Of a DNA stretch of 33,934 bases, positions 8,192 to 24,273 are shown one piece after another. This DNA is from Paracoccus luteus (GTDB taxonomy: Bacteria; Pseudomonadota; Alphaproteobacteria; Rhodobacterales; Rhodobacteraceae). Under the pieces are notes generated by a model. The model saw only the letters and a program-made list of their open reading frames with translations, ran no database searches and was not told the origin of the DNA. The position numbers and the translations under genes were made by a program. The stretch spans positions 269 through 34,202 of the forward strand of contig NZ_SDEA01000020.1 in assembly GCF_004522155.1 (NCBI RefSeq), written 5' to 3'. The first letter of the stretch is position 1. Each line of letters starts with the position of its first letter.

Positions 8192-8913
8192 CCCCGCCAG
8201 CACCCGACGGGCTGTATTGCGGCCCGGCGCCGGACCCGGCGGCCATCTGGCTGCACTGGAACCTTGATCCACCGCTGCTGCTGGCGTTGGCGATGCTGAG
8301 CCTTGCCGTGGGCCTGAACCGGGCGGGACGGCTGCCCGGCGCGCTGGCCGTGGCGGTGCTGACGCTCGCCTTCGTCTCGCCGCTGTGCGCGGCATCGGCG
8401 GCGCTGTTCTCGGCCCGCGTGGTCCATCACCTGCTGCTGGTGGCGGTGGCCGCCCCCCTGCTGGCGCTGGCCTGGCCGGGGCGGATGGCCCGCGCGATGA
8501 CGCCCGCGTTCGTCGTCTCGACCGCGGTGCTGTGGCTGTGGCACCTGCCCGCGGCCTATGACGCGGCAATGTCGGACGTCGGCGTCTACTGGGTCATGCA
8601 GGGGTCGCTGTTGCTGTCGGCCACCGCCTTCTGGCGGGCGGTGCTGCACCCGGCGCAGCCGTCGGGCCACGCGCTGCTGCTGATCCTGGCCGCCATCGTG
8701 CAGATGGCCCTGCTGGGCGCGCTGCTGACGCTTGCGCCCGCGCCGATGTATGCCATCCACATGGCGGCGCCGCTGGCCTGGGGGTTCACGCCGCTGGGCG
8801 ACCAGCAGCTGGGCGGGCTGATCATGTGGGTTCCGGCGGGCCTGCCCCTTGCCGCCTTCGGCACCATCGTCGCGCGCCGCCAGTGGCGCGCGATGGCCGG
8901 GCGGGCGGCATGA
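8188..8913 (+). CDS. ctaG: CtaG-family cytochrome oxidase assembly factor (caa3_CtaG)
   Basis: A 241-residue integral membrane protein with about seven helices, matching the caa3_CtaG family, which is thought to help build the CuB centre of heme-copper oxidases. Family features include the N-terminal WLHWNLDPP, SARVVHHLLLVAVAAPLL, the segment LWLWHLPAAYDAA with conserved His, and the end DQQLGGLIMWVP. This is the seven-helix Bacillus-type CtaG, not the single-helix Cox11 protein sometimes also called CtaG. It overlaps the 38-residue ORF upstream (ATGA) and the next gene downstream (ATGA), so the three are translationally coupled. Confidence 0.88.
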   Translation: MTPPAPDGLYCGPAPDPAAIWLHWNLDPPLLLALAMLSLAVGLNRAGRLPGALAVAVLTLAFVSPLCAASAALFSARVVHHLLLVAVAAPLLALAWPGRMARAMTPAFVVSTAVLWLWHLPAAYDAAMSDVGVYWVMQGSLLLSATAFWRAVLHPAQPSGHALLLILAAIVQMALLGALLTLAPAPMYAIHMAAPLAWGFTPLGDQQLGGLIMWVPAGLPLAAFGTIVARRQWRAMAGRAA

Positions 8914-9446
8914 CCTGGACGTGGCTGCACGTCCTGGTGGGCTGGCTGCAGGTCATCGTGCCGCATCTCAAGGCGTTCCACATCAGCATGCTGGCGATCT
9001 GGTGCGCGGGGCTGTTCGCCCTGCCCCTGATGCTGGCGCGCCATGACCTGGCGATCGGGCAGGCGGATTATTCGCGCATCCGCCGCGCGTCGCACTACAG
9101 CTATACCTGGTTCGTGACGCCCGCGGCGGTGTTCGCCATCGGGTCGGGCGTGATGCTGATCTTCCTGCGCGAGATCTTCGTGCCGTGGATGTTCGCCAAG
9201 CTGGTGTTCGTGGCGCTGCTGGTCGGGCTGCACGGCTGGGTGGGCCACACGCTTGTCACCGTGGCCGAGAAAGAGGGCGACCACACCCCGCCAGAACCGC
9301 TGATCCCGTCGCTGCTGCTGACGGGCGTGATCCTGTGCATCCTGTTCCTGGTCCTGGCCAAGCCGGAACTTGAGACGATCCCCCTGCCCGGCTGGCTGAA
9401 CGAACCGCGCGGCAATCACTTGCCGTTGGATGTCCCCAGGCGATAA
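8910..9446 (+). CDS. HemJ/CopD-like membrane protein
   Basis: A 178-residue inner-membrane protein with four to five helices. The block HLKAFHISMLAIWCAGLFALP, the central YTWFVTPAAVFAIGSG, and FAKLVFVALLVGLHGWVGH followed by VLAKP resemble HemJ (protoporphyrinogen oxidase) and the related CopD family. The conserved His residues suggest heme or copper binding. Whether it makes heme or serves oxidase assembly cannot be decided here; the context favours assembly. ATG at 8910 overlaps the ctaG stop (ATGA); a longer in-frame start at 8826 would run inside ctaG and is rejected. Its 3' end overlaps the convergent DUF2231 gene by 31 bases. Confidence 0.75.
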   Translation: MTWTWLHVLVGWLQVIVPHLKAFHISMLAIWCAGLFALPLMLARHDLAIGQADYSRIRRASHYSYTWFVTPAAVFAIGSGVMLIFLREIFVPWMFAKLVFVALLVGLHGWVGHTLVTVAEKEGDHTPPEPLIPSLLLTGVILCILFLVLAKPELETIPLPGWLNEPRGNHLPLDVPRR

Positions 9447-9931
9447 TCGAAAACCAGTTTGCCCCCATGCCAACCCGTAATGCTGACCATCAGCACGCAA
9501 AACCCGGACATGAGGATGCCATAGGGCAGGACGGCGGATTCATAGCCGGTCAGCCGGTATCCCCAGTTCGCCCCCGTGACCGCGATGAAGGTCACCGCGA
9601 TCACCGCATGGGTCCAGGCGGCGGCGCGGGCGCGGATGCCGGGCACGAACAACAGCTCCAGCGTGCCGGTGACGGCGGCGGCGACGCCGATCAGAAAGGC
9701 CAGCCCCGCCGCCCATGCGGCCGCGCGCGCCCAGAAGGCGTCGCCCGTCCACCAGTAAAGCCCGTCCGCCCCGAAACAGCAGAATGTCAGCGCGACCGGA
9801 AAGGTGACGGTCATGGCGTGCAGCGGGTGGCCAAAGACCGCGATCTTGGATTCGGTGTCATGAAAGTCGGGGTGCCTGGTGATGGGGTCGATCAGCGTCT
9901 CGTCCTTGGTCTGCCTCATGTCCTGGGTCAT
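9416..9931 (-). CDS. DUF2231 membrane protein, antisense within the oxidase cluster
   Basis: A 171-residue protein with a hydrophilic N-terminus and four membrane helices, matching the DUF2231 family: GHPLHAMTVTFPVALTFCC is the family's signature with conserved His, followed by DGLYWWTGD. The function is not established; members are often found near heme-copper oxidases and may be redox proteins. It is encoded on the strand opposite to all oxidase genes and lies between the HemJ/CopD-like gene and subunit II. It overlaps the former by 31 bases and crowds the start of the latter. A near-EcfG promoter (9967-9991) could drive it. MTQDMRQ offers two ATGs (9931, 9919). Confidence 0.82.
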   Translation of the reverse strand: MTQDMRQTKDETLIDPITRHPDFHDTESKIAVFGHPLHAMTVTFPVALTFCCFGADGLYWWTGDAFWARAAAWAAGLAFLIGVAAAVTGTLELLFVPGIRARAAAWTHAVIAVTFIAVTGANWGYRLTGYESAVLPYGILMSGFCVLMVSITGWHGGKLVFDYRLGTSNGK

Positions 9932-10627
9932 CGGGGGCGCTTTCCGCTGCTGGGGTTCGGGGCCTTAACGCTGGCCGTCCTGCCAGGTTGCGAGGACCGG
10001 CTGTCGGCCGTCCACCCCGCCGGCCCCGCGGCCGAGGTGATCGCCCGGCTGTGGTGGGTGATGCTGGCCGGGTCGGTCGCCATCTTCGCCCTTGTCATGG
10101 TGCTGCTGGCGCTGGCGTTCCGCAAGCCTGCGGGGCCGTCGGGCGAGGCGGCGGACCAGCGGCGGGAACGGGTCTGGATCATGGGGCTGGGGATCGGCTT
10201 TTCGCTGGCCGTTCTTGGCGCGCTGCTGGTCTGGGGCCTGGCCGCCGGGGAACGGCTGCTGCCCCGGCCCGCGCCGGACCTTGTGACCGTGCGGGCCGAG
10301 GCGCGGCAATGGGCCTGGGATTTCGGCTATGCCGACGCGCCGGACCGGGTGACGCGGAATGTCCTGCACATCCCCGCAGGGCGCCCGGTGGACGTGGAAA
10401 TCACCGCCACCGACGTCATCCACAGCTTTTGGGTGCCGCGGCTGGCCGGCAAGCTGGACGCCATCCCCGGCCACGTCAACACCCTGCGGATCGAGGCGTG
10501 GGAGCCCGGCGAATACGCCGGCGTCAGCGCCGAGTTCAGCGGCACCGGATACCGCGACCATGTCTTCACCGTCATCGCCCACGATCCGGCGGGCTGGGAT
10601 GATTTCATCGCCAGAGAGGCACCGTGA
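9860..10627 (+). CDS. coxB: Heme-copper oxidase subunit II lacking the CuA site
   Basis: Membrane-anchored subunit II: a lipobox (LAVLPGC, Cys codon 9989-9991), two transmembrane helices and a periplasmic cupredoxin domain with DVIHSFWVP and IPGHVNTL. The CuA loop, normally CSEICGxxHxxM, reads VSAEFSGTGYRDHVF: both Cys, the second His and Met are absent. This is the state of quinol oxidase subunits (CyoA, QoxA), which also are lipoproteins. There is no cytochrome c domain. The start is uncertain: ATG 9860 and GTG 9872 are the only standard in-frame starts, yet a typical lipoprotein signal (Arg-rich, then hydrophobic, then Cys23) would begin at a CTG at 9923. The gene overlaps the next by GTGA. 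Confidence 0.85.
   Translation: MKVGVPGDGVDQRLVLGLPHVLGHRGRFPLLGFGALTLAVLPGCEDRLSAVHPAGPAAEVIARLWWVMLAGSVAIFALVMVLLALAFRKPAGPSGEAADQRRERVWIMGLGIGFSLAVLGALLVWGLAAGERLLPRPAPDLVTVRAEARQWAWDFGYADAPDRVTRNVLHIPAGRPVDVEITATDVIHSFWVPRLAGKLDAIPGHVNTLRIEAWEPGEYAGVSAEFSGTGYRDHVFTVIAHDPAGWDDFIAREAP
9967..9991 (-). promoter_or_regulatory. Near-consensus EcfG promoter of the DUF2231 gene
   Basis: On the minus strand GCAAC (9987-9991), 16 bases, CGTT (9967-9970). This differs from GGAAC-N16-CGTT by one base in the -35. Predicted transcription start is about 27 bases before the ATG at 9931. It lies inside the subunit II reading frame of the other strand, so it could be coincidental. Confidence 0.35.
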
Positions 10628-13122
10628 CCCAAAGACGCATGACCGCGCTGAGGCTGCACCGCAAGCTGGACCCGATCTGGGCGTCCGACCCCGGTTTCCG
10701 CGGCTGGTTCACCACGGTCAACAACAACGACATCGGCAAGATCTTCCTGATGACCGCGACGGCGTTCTTTGTCATCGGCGGCATCCTGGCGATGCTGATC
10801 CGCGCCCAGCTTGCGACGCCCGAATCCGCCTTCATGGGGCCTGCGGTCTATAACCAGGTCTTCACGATGCACGGGACCATCATGATGTTCCTGTTCGCCA
10901 TCCCGTTCTTCGAGGCGCTGACCGTCTATCTGCTGCCCGGCATGCTGGGCACCCGCGACCTGGCGTTCCCGCGGCTGAGTTCATACGGCTTCTGGTGCTA
11001 TTTCATCGGCAGTTCGACGATGGTCGTGGCGCTGGTGCTGGGCGTCGCGCCGCAGGGTGGTTGGTTCATGTATCCGCCGCTCTCGTCCACCATCGGGTCG
11101 CCGGGGATACCGGCCGACATCTGGCTGCTGGGCATCAGCTTTGTCGAGGTTTCGGCCATCAGCGCCGCGGTCGAGGTGGTCGTGACCGTCCTGCGATACC
11201 GCGCGGCCGGCATGTCGCTGGACAAGATGCCGATATTCGCCTGGTACATGCTGGTCGTGGCGGTGATGATCCTGACGGCGTTCCCGCCGATGATCCTTGG
11301 CTCGCTGCTGCTGGAACTGGAACGGGCCTTCGGGATGCCGTTCTTTCAGGTGGACAGCGGGGGCGACGCGCTGCTGTGGCAGCATCTGTTCTGGCTGTTC
11401 GGCCATCCCGAAGTCTATATCATCTTCCTGCCCGCGGCGGGCGCCGTCTCGACCATCCTGCCGGTGATGGCCCGCACGACGCTGCTGGGCTATGGCTGGG
11501 TGGTGGCGGCGGCGGTGTCGCTGGCGGTCCTCAGCTTCGGGCTGTGGGTCCACCACATGTATACGACCGGCATCCCGCATATGGGGCTGGCGTTCTTCTC
11601 GGCCGCCTCGACGCTGGTCGCGGTGCCGGTGGGGGTGCAGATCTTCGGCTGGATCGGCACGCTGTGGAAGGGCCGGCCCCAGATGCATCTGCCGATGCTG
11701 TGGATCATGGGGTTCTTCGTGACCTTCGTGATCGGCGGGCTGACCGGGGTGATGATCGCGGTGGTGCCCTTCGACTGGCAGGTCCACGACACCCATTTCA
11801 TCGTGGCGCATCTGCATTACGTGCTGGTCGGCGGCTTTGTCTTTCCGATGATCGCCGCGATCTATTACTGGCTGCCGGTGTTTTCGGGCCGCAAGCGGTT
11901 CTTCCGCATGGGCGAGACGGCGTTCTGGCTGGCGGTGCCGGGATTTCACGTCACCTTCCTGGCCGTCCACTGGGCCGGGCTGCTGGGCCAGCGGCGGCGG
12001 ACCGACAGCTATGATCCGGGTCAGGGGTGGGAGGTGATCAACCTCATCGCCTCGATCGGCAGCTTCGTCATGGCGATCGGTTTCGCGCTGGTCATCGTGG
12101 ACGTGGCGATCAACGCGCTGATTGCCAGCCGGGGGCGGCGCAATCCGTGGGGCGCGGGCACGCTGGAATGGGCGACGGCCCTGCCCTCGCCGTCCTATAA
12201 CATCGCGTCGATCCCGGTGGTGGACAGCCGCTATCCGATGCACACCGACCCCGACCTGCCCAACCGGATCGCGCGGGGCGAGGGGTTCCTGGGCGAGCCG
12301 ATCCGCAACCGGCGCGAGACGCTGGCCGTCAGCACCGCGCGCGGCGATCCGTTGCAGGTCGTGGTGTTCCCGCAGAACTCGGTCGTGCCCTTCGTCATGG
12401 CGGTCGTGACCAGCGTCATCTTCATCGCGCCGATCTTCAAGCTGTACTGGCTGATGTTCGTCGCGGCCTTCGGCGTCATGGTGCTGTCGATGCGCTGGGT
12501 CTGGGTGCTGGGTTCGCGCCACGACGAGGGGGCGCTGGACGCGGGCCGCGGCGTGTCGCTGCCAAGCGCGTCCGAGGTGGCGGACCCGCCCGGATGGTGG
12601 GGGTCGCTGTTTCTGCTGCTGGCCGACGCGGTGCTGTTCGGGTCGGCGCTGTTCGGCTATGCCTTCTTGTGGACCGTCGCCCCGAACTGGCCGCCGCCCG
12701 CGTATCTGCAACCCGGCGTCGCAGGGCCGGCGCTGGCCCTGGGGGGCGCGGCGCTGGCGCTGGCCGGGCCGCGGCTGGCGGAACGGCGGCTGCGCGGAGG
12801 GGACACCCCTTATGCCGGGCTTGTCCTAGGTGCGGCGGGGCTTGGCGCGCTGATGGCAGCCTGCGTCATGGTCATGCGGGCGCTGCCCGATCCGTCCGCC
12901 CACGCCTATGACGCGACGGTCTGGGTGCTGTCGGGCTATGTGCTGTTCCACGCGGGGCTGGCGGCCATCATGGCGGGCTTTGTCATGGCCCGGGGCCGGG
13001 CCGGGTTCCTGTCGCCCCGCCGGTTCGGAGAGCTGCGCGTCGTCCGCCTGTGGGCCGACTATGCCGTGCTGACCGGGCTGATCGCGCTGGCGGCGATCTA
13101 TCTGCCGGGGCTGGGAACATGA
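10624..13122 (+). CDS. ctaD: Fused heme-copper oxidase subunits I and III
   Basis: An 832-residue membrane protein: subunit I up to about residue 620, then a shortened subunit III (GWWGSLFLLLADAVLFGSAL onward). It reduces O2 to water at the heme/CuB centre. Ligands are all present: H83 and H398 (low-spin heme), H396 (high-spin heme), H261, H310 and H311 (CuB), with Y265 for the His-Tyr crosslink and E263 at the D-channel end. Unusual: the K-channel Lys (GIKVF) is Gln339 in GVQIF and the Thr before it is Val336; the D-channel asparagines are V101 and S119, though D112 remains. GTG start overlaps the subunit II stop; an ATG lies five codons on. Confidence 0.93.
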   Translation: MTQRRMTALRLHRKLDPIWASDPGFRGWFTTVNNNDIGKIFLMTATAFFVIGGILAMLIRAQLATPESAFMGPAVYNQVFTMHGTIMMFLFAIPFFEALTVYLLPGMLGTRDLAFPRLSSYGFWCYFIGSSTMVVALVLGVAPQGGWFMYPPLSSTIGSPGIPADIWLLGISFVEVSAISAAVEVVVTVLRYRAAGMSLDKMPIFAWYMLVVAVMILTAFPPMILGSLLLELERAFGMPFFQVDSGGDALLWQHLFWLFGHPEVYIIFLPAAGAVSTILPVMARTTLLGYGWVVAAAVSLAVLSFGLWVHHMYTTGIPHMGLAFFSAASTLVAVPVGVQIFGWIGTLWKGRPQMHLPMLWIMGFFVTFVIGGLTGVMIAVVPFDWQVHDTHFIVAHLHYVLVGGFVFPMIAAIYYWLPVFSGRKRFFRMGETAFWLAVPGFHVTFLAVHWAGLLGQRRRTDSYDPGQGWEVINLIASIGSFVMAIGFALVIVDVAINALIASRGRRNPWGAGTLEWATALPSPSYNIASIPVVDSRYPMHTDPDLPNRIARGEGFLGEPIRNRRETLAVSTARGDPLQVVVFPQNSVVPFVMAVVTSVIFIAPIFKLYWLMFVAAFGVMVLSMRWVWVLGSRHDEGALDAGRGVSLPSASEVADPPGWWGSLFLLLADAVLFGSALFGYAFLWTVAPNWPPPAYLQPGVAGPALALGGAALALAGPRLAERRLRGGDTPYAGLVLGAAGLGALMAACVMVMRALPDPSAHAYDATVWVLSGYVLFHAGLAAIMAGFVMARGRAGFLSPRRFGELRVVRLWADYAVLTGLIALAAIYLPGLGT

Positions 13123-13433
13123 CCGAGATCCTGCGCCTGTCGGTTCCGATGACGGTCTGGATCGCCGCGTTCAGCGCCGTCTATGGCTTGCAGGGGCTGC
13201 TGTGCGCCGGGGCCTTCGGCGCGGTCGAACCGGGCACGCAGCGCGGCTTGCTGATCCTTGCCGGGGCAGTTGCGGTGGCGGTTCAGGTCGCGCTGCTGAT
13301 GGCGCTGCGCGCGCCGCGCTTTGCCTCACCCTCGCGGTTCGTCCAGCGGGTCAGCGTGATCCTGGCGGTGGTGGCGCTGATCTCGACGGTGTGGACGCTG
13401 CTGCCGGTGGTCGCAAGCTCGGTCTGCCTGTAG
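13119..13433 (+). CDS. Small membrane protein of the oxidase cluster
   Basis: A 104-residue protein with three predicted membrane helices (about residues 8-33, 42-62 and 78-98), no signal peptide and no recognised family. The ATG overlaps the stop of the fused subunit I-III gene (ATGA), so it is translated with the oxidase. By position and size it resembles the small fourth subunit found with many heme-copper oxidases (CtaF/CyoD type), but sequence similarity is not evident to me. It is the last gene of the cluster. Confidence 0.7.
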   Translation: MTEILRLSVPMTVWIAAFSAVYGLQGLLCAGAFGAVEPGTQRGLLILAGAVAVAVQVALLMALRAPRFASPSRFVQRVSVILAVVALISTVWTLLPVVASSVCL

Positions 13434-13751
13434 GTTGCAAGACCTGCGGGCAGCGCAGTGATCGAGGAACGCGAAGGCCAGCACCGCGCAGTGCACGCAG
13501 CCGGCCGACGATCCCCGCCTGCGTGGCGTTCCTGGCTGCACGGGTATCCAAGGGCTGGTGGGGCGCGGGGGCTGCCGATGGCGGCGCGGAAGCTGCCGCG
13601 TGGCGCGCGGGCGTTCCCTATGGACGCGGGGGGCCGGGCCGGCGGCGGCGCGGGCGCCTGCGGTCCCGGCCCTGCCGCCTGCAGCGCGGGCATTGCCGGT
13701 TGAGGGCCGCCGCCGCCTCCCCGCGTCCCGCCCAGTCCACCCACTCCGCCC
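13434..13751. other. Intergenic stretch between the oxidase cluster and rpoC
   Basis: About 320 very GC-rich bases between two converging transcription units. Frames are open on both strands but give only low-complexity Gly/Pro/Arg/Ala translations, without ribosome-binding sites or family resemblance. I see no gene, repeat or mobile element here. The rpoC terminator lies at its right edge. Confidence 0.5.
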
Positions 13752-13755
13752 AAAG

Positions 13756-13785
13756 AAAAAGGCCCGGCGCAGCGGCCGGGCCTTT
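13756..13785 (-). terminator. Intrinsic terminator of rpoC
   Basis: On the minus strand an 11-bp perfect stem (arms 13775-13785 and 13758-13768, core GGCCCGGC/GCCGGGCC) with a 6-base loop runs into a T-tract (TTTTTCTTT, down to 13752). It lies 18 bases after the rpoC stop and ends the rplJ-rplL-rpoB-rpoC transcription unit before the convergent oxidase cluster. Confidence 0.9.
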
Positions 13786-13803
13786 CCAGTCATCCGTTCA
13801 GGA

Positions 13804-18039
<4,236 letters not shown>

Positions 18040-18053
18040 GTTCTGCACCGTCC

Positions 18054-18886
18054 TTAGGGGCTGGTGTTAAATCGCGAGAGCGGCTCGGCAGAGCCGCCCA
18101 GTAATTCAGGGTGTTCGGCCAGAAAGCCCTTGATGCTGGCATCCAGGACATCCGGGACGCGGGACCAGCTGACGTTGCGGCGCACGACCCGGGCGGGGTT
18201 GCCGACGATGGTGGTCGCGGGGTCATAGCGCCCCGCAGCCACCGCGCCCGCGCCCAGAACGGCGCCGTGGCCGATCTGGCACGACCCGACCACGGTGGAC
18301 CGGAACCCCAGCCAGACGTGGTCGCCCACGACGATCTCGGGGCTTTCCGAAACCGGCACGGGCGCGGCGCCCGACAGGTCCACGATGCCGTGGTGCGTAG
18401 CGGCCATCACCATGACATCGCGCGAGGCCATGCAGTCGCGGCCGATGCGGACGCTGCCGCGGGCGCAGTTCACAAAGATCTGCCCCGCCGTCGTTCCGTC
18501 CCCGATCTCGACCCGCGCCTTGGTGCCCAGGTCCAGCCGTGCGTTCAGCATGGGCGAACGGCCGATCTCGACCGCCGCGTCGCTAGCGGTGAACAGCACC
18601 GAAACGGTCCCCCGGTCGATGCGCCCGATGGTCAGGCGCAGGTCGTCCAGCGGCTTTGCGCCCCCGATGGTGACGGTGATCGTCGCCTTGGGACCGGGCG
18701 GCGCCACGTCGATGACGCAGCGCGCGCCCAGCTGGCCGATGATCCGCACCTGCTGCCCGGCCGCCGCACCGGGTTGCACCGCAGGCGCACCCGGTCCGGT
18801 GGTGACGCGGACCCCGCGGCGGGCAACGCGCCCGCCCATGTCGCGCAGCCCGCGGGCCGCACGTGCGAGGCCGCCCCGCAGCGTCA

Positions 18887-18887
<1 letters not shown>
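18054..18887 (-). CDS. Hexapeptide-repeat acyltransferase inserted between rpoB and rpoC
   Basis: A 277-residue protein whose C-terminal half (about 140-250) is a left-handed beta-helix of the XAT/maltose-acetyltransferase type: [28 protein letters not shown] and the closing [12 protein letters not shown] likely catalytic His lies in [11 protein letters not shown]. The N-terminal half is less conserved and could be a family-specific beta domain. It probably transfers an acetyl group to a sugar, perhaps of a surface polysaccharide; the acceptor is unknown. Its ATG overlaps the rpoB stop (TGATG) and its TAA overlaps the rpoC ribosome-binding site, so it is fully embedded in the RNA polymerase operon. 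Confidence 0.85.
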
Positions 18888-23038
<4,151 letters not shown>

Positions 23039-23221
23039 GGGGTCTTTCGCCTTTCGTCATCGCGCGCGGCGGATCGTCGGGGCACGATCCGTGGCACGCT
23101 TGCGAACATCAGGGGTCGCGGTCCCATTCGTGCCGCGCGTCCCACCGCACAGCTCCCGAACCGCAAACTCGCCCAAAGGGAAACTCGGCCTGCCGCCCCC
23201 GCGCCCTGCCGTGCAGGTGCC

Positions 23222-23249
23222 AAGATAGGGGCTTCCAAGCGTCCTTCAA
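23222..23249 (-). promoter_or_regulatory. Possible internal promoter upstream of rpoB
   Basis: Minus strand: TTGAAG (23244-23249), 16 bases, TATCTT (23222-23227), about 185 bases before the rpoB ATG. It resembles a sigma70 promoter and the TTGAAG box is the same as that of tRNA-Trp. It lies just downstream of the rplL-rpoB hairpin and could keep rpoB-rpoC expressed independently of attenuation. Confidence 0.4.
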
Positions 23250-23259
23250 GACGGGTTCG

Positions 23260-23286
23260 GCAGGGACCGGGAAACCCGGACCCTGC
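23260..23286 (-). terminator. Attenuator or processing hairpin between rplL and rpoB
   Basis: GCAGGGACCGGG (23260-23271) and CCCGGACCCTGC (23275-23286) form a 12-bp stem with one internal mismatch and a 3-base loop, starting 28 bases after the rplL stop. There is no T-tract on the minus strand, so it is more likely a partial terminator or an RNase III site, the role of the hairpins in the E. coli rplL-rpoB gap. Confidence 0.55.
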
Positions 23287-23313
23287 CTGCATCCTTTGCA
23301 ATCCCGCGGGGGA

Positions 23314-23688
23314 TTACTTCAGTTCGACCTTGGCGCCGGCCGCTTCCAGCTTTTTCTTCATCTCTTCGGCTTCGGTCTTGTTGGCGCCTTCCTTGACCTT
23401 GCCGCCGGCTTCGACCAGGTCCTTGGCCTCTTTCAGGCCCAGGCCGGTGATCGCGCGCACTTCCTTGATCACGTTGATCTTGTTGGCGCCGGCTTCGGTC
23501 AGGACGACGTCGAACTCGGTCTTTTCCTCGGCGGCTTCGGCGGGGCCGGCGGCCGGGCCGGCCATCATGACGGCGCCACCGGCAGCCGGCTCGATGCCGT
23601 ATTCGTCTTTCAGGATGGTCTTCAGTTCCTGCGCCTGCAGCAGGGTCAGACCAACGATTTGTTCAGCGAGTTGCTTCAGATCAGCCAT
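23314..23688 (-). CDS. rplL: 50S ribosomal protein L7/L12
   Basis: Stalk protein of the large subunit that recruits the GTPase factors (EF-G, EF-Tu, IF2). The 124 residues start at [20 protein letters not shown]; the longer open frame (to 23730) has no family support. Domains: N-terminal dimer/L10-binding helices (1-33), Ala-rich hinge (about 45-60), C-terminal factor-binding domain with [20 protein letters not shown] and the end AGAKVELK. It follows rplJ after 69 bases. Confidence 0.98.
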   Translation of the reverse strand: MADLKQLAEQIVGLTLLQAQELKTILKDEYGIEPAAGGAVMMAGPAAGPAEAAEEKTEFDVVLTEAGANKINVIKEVRAITGLGLKEAKDLVEAGGKVKEGANKTEAEEMKKKLEAAGAKVELK

Positions 23689-23757
23689 TTTTCCGTTCTT
23701 TCCAGTCAAGTTGTTCCAACGTCGCGGCATCTTGCCGCCGGACGGGACGGGGTTGCC

Positions 23758-24273
23758 TCAGGCGGCCTCGCGCTCTTCCAGAGTCGTGAGGATGCCCGCG
23801 ATGTTGCTGGCAGGTGCGCCGATCGCACCCGCGATGTTGCTGGCCGGGGCACCGATGGCGGCCACGATCGAAGCGATAAGCTCCTCGCGCGACGGCATCT
23901 GGGCCACGGCTTTCACACCGGCGGGATCAAGGGCCGTGTCACCCATCGCACCGCCCAGGATGACGAACCTGTCGTTCGTCTTGGCGTATGCGTCCGCAAC
24001 CTTGGCCGCAGCCACGGGGTCGTCGGAAAAGGCGAGAACGGTCATCCCCGTCAGGTAATCGGCGATCGAGGCCGACGGCTTACCTTCCAGGGCGATCTTG
24101 GCGAGCCTGTTCTTGGCAACGCGGACCGCAGCCCCTGCCTCGCGCATCTGCGCGCGCAGGACCTGCATCTGGGCAACCGTCATCCCCTCGTAGCGGGCAA
24201 CCACCACGACGCCAGAGCTTTCAAAGATCTGGCCGAGTTCCTCGACCACCTGTTCTTTTTGGGCTCTATCCAC
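23758..24273 (-). CDS. rplJ: 50S ribosomal protein L10
   Basis: Stalk base protein that binds 23S rRNA and carries L7/L12 dimers through its C-terminal helix. The 171 residues begin [17 protein letters not shown] with a GTG start (24273) behind GGAG. The C-terminal L7/L12-binding part holds an exact 11-residue tandem repeat, [11 protein letters not shown] at 139-149 and 150-160, encoded with several synonymous differences. It may add to or space the L7/L12 binding sites. First gene of its transcription unit, with a ~220-base leader that may carry the L10-dependent autoregulatory structure. Confidence 0.97.
   Translation of the reverse strand: MDRAQKEQVVEELGQIFESSGVVVVARYEGMTVAQMQVLRAQMREAGAAVRVAKNRLAKIALEGKPSASIADYLTGMTVLAFSDDPVAAAKVADAYAKTNDRFVILGGAMGDTALDPAGVKAVAQMPSREELIASIVAAIGAPASNIAGAIGAPASNIAGILTTLEEREAA

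Noticed and set aside
9860..13433. True caa3 oxidase with a cytochrome c domain on subunit II
   Set aside because: The subunit ends right after the cupredoxin domain; there is no CxxCH motif and no CuA site.
13434..13757. Several 60-160 codon frames in the gap between the oxidase cluster and rpoC
   Set aside because: Low-complexity Gly/Pro/Arg translations on both strands, no ribosome-binding sites, no resemblance to known proteins.
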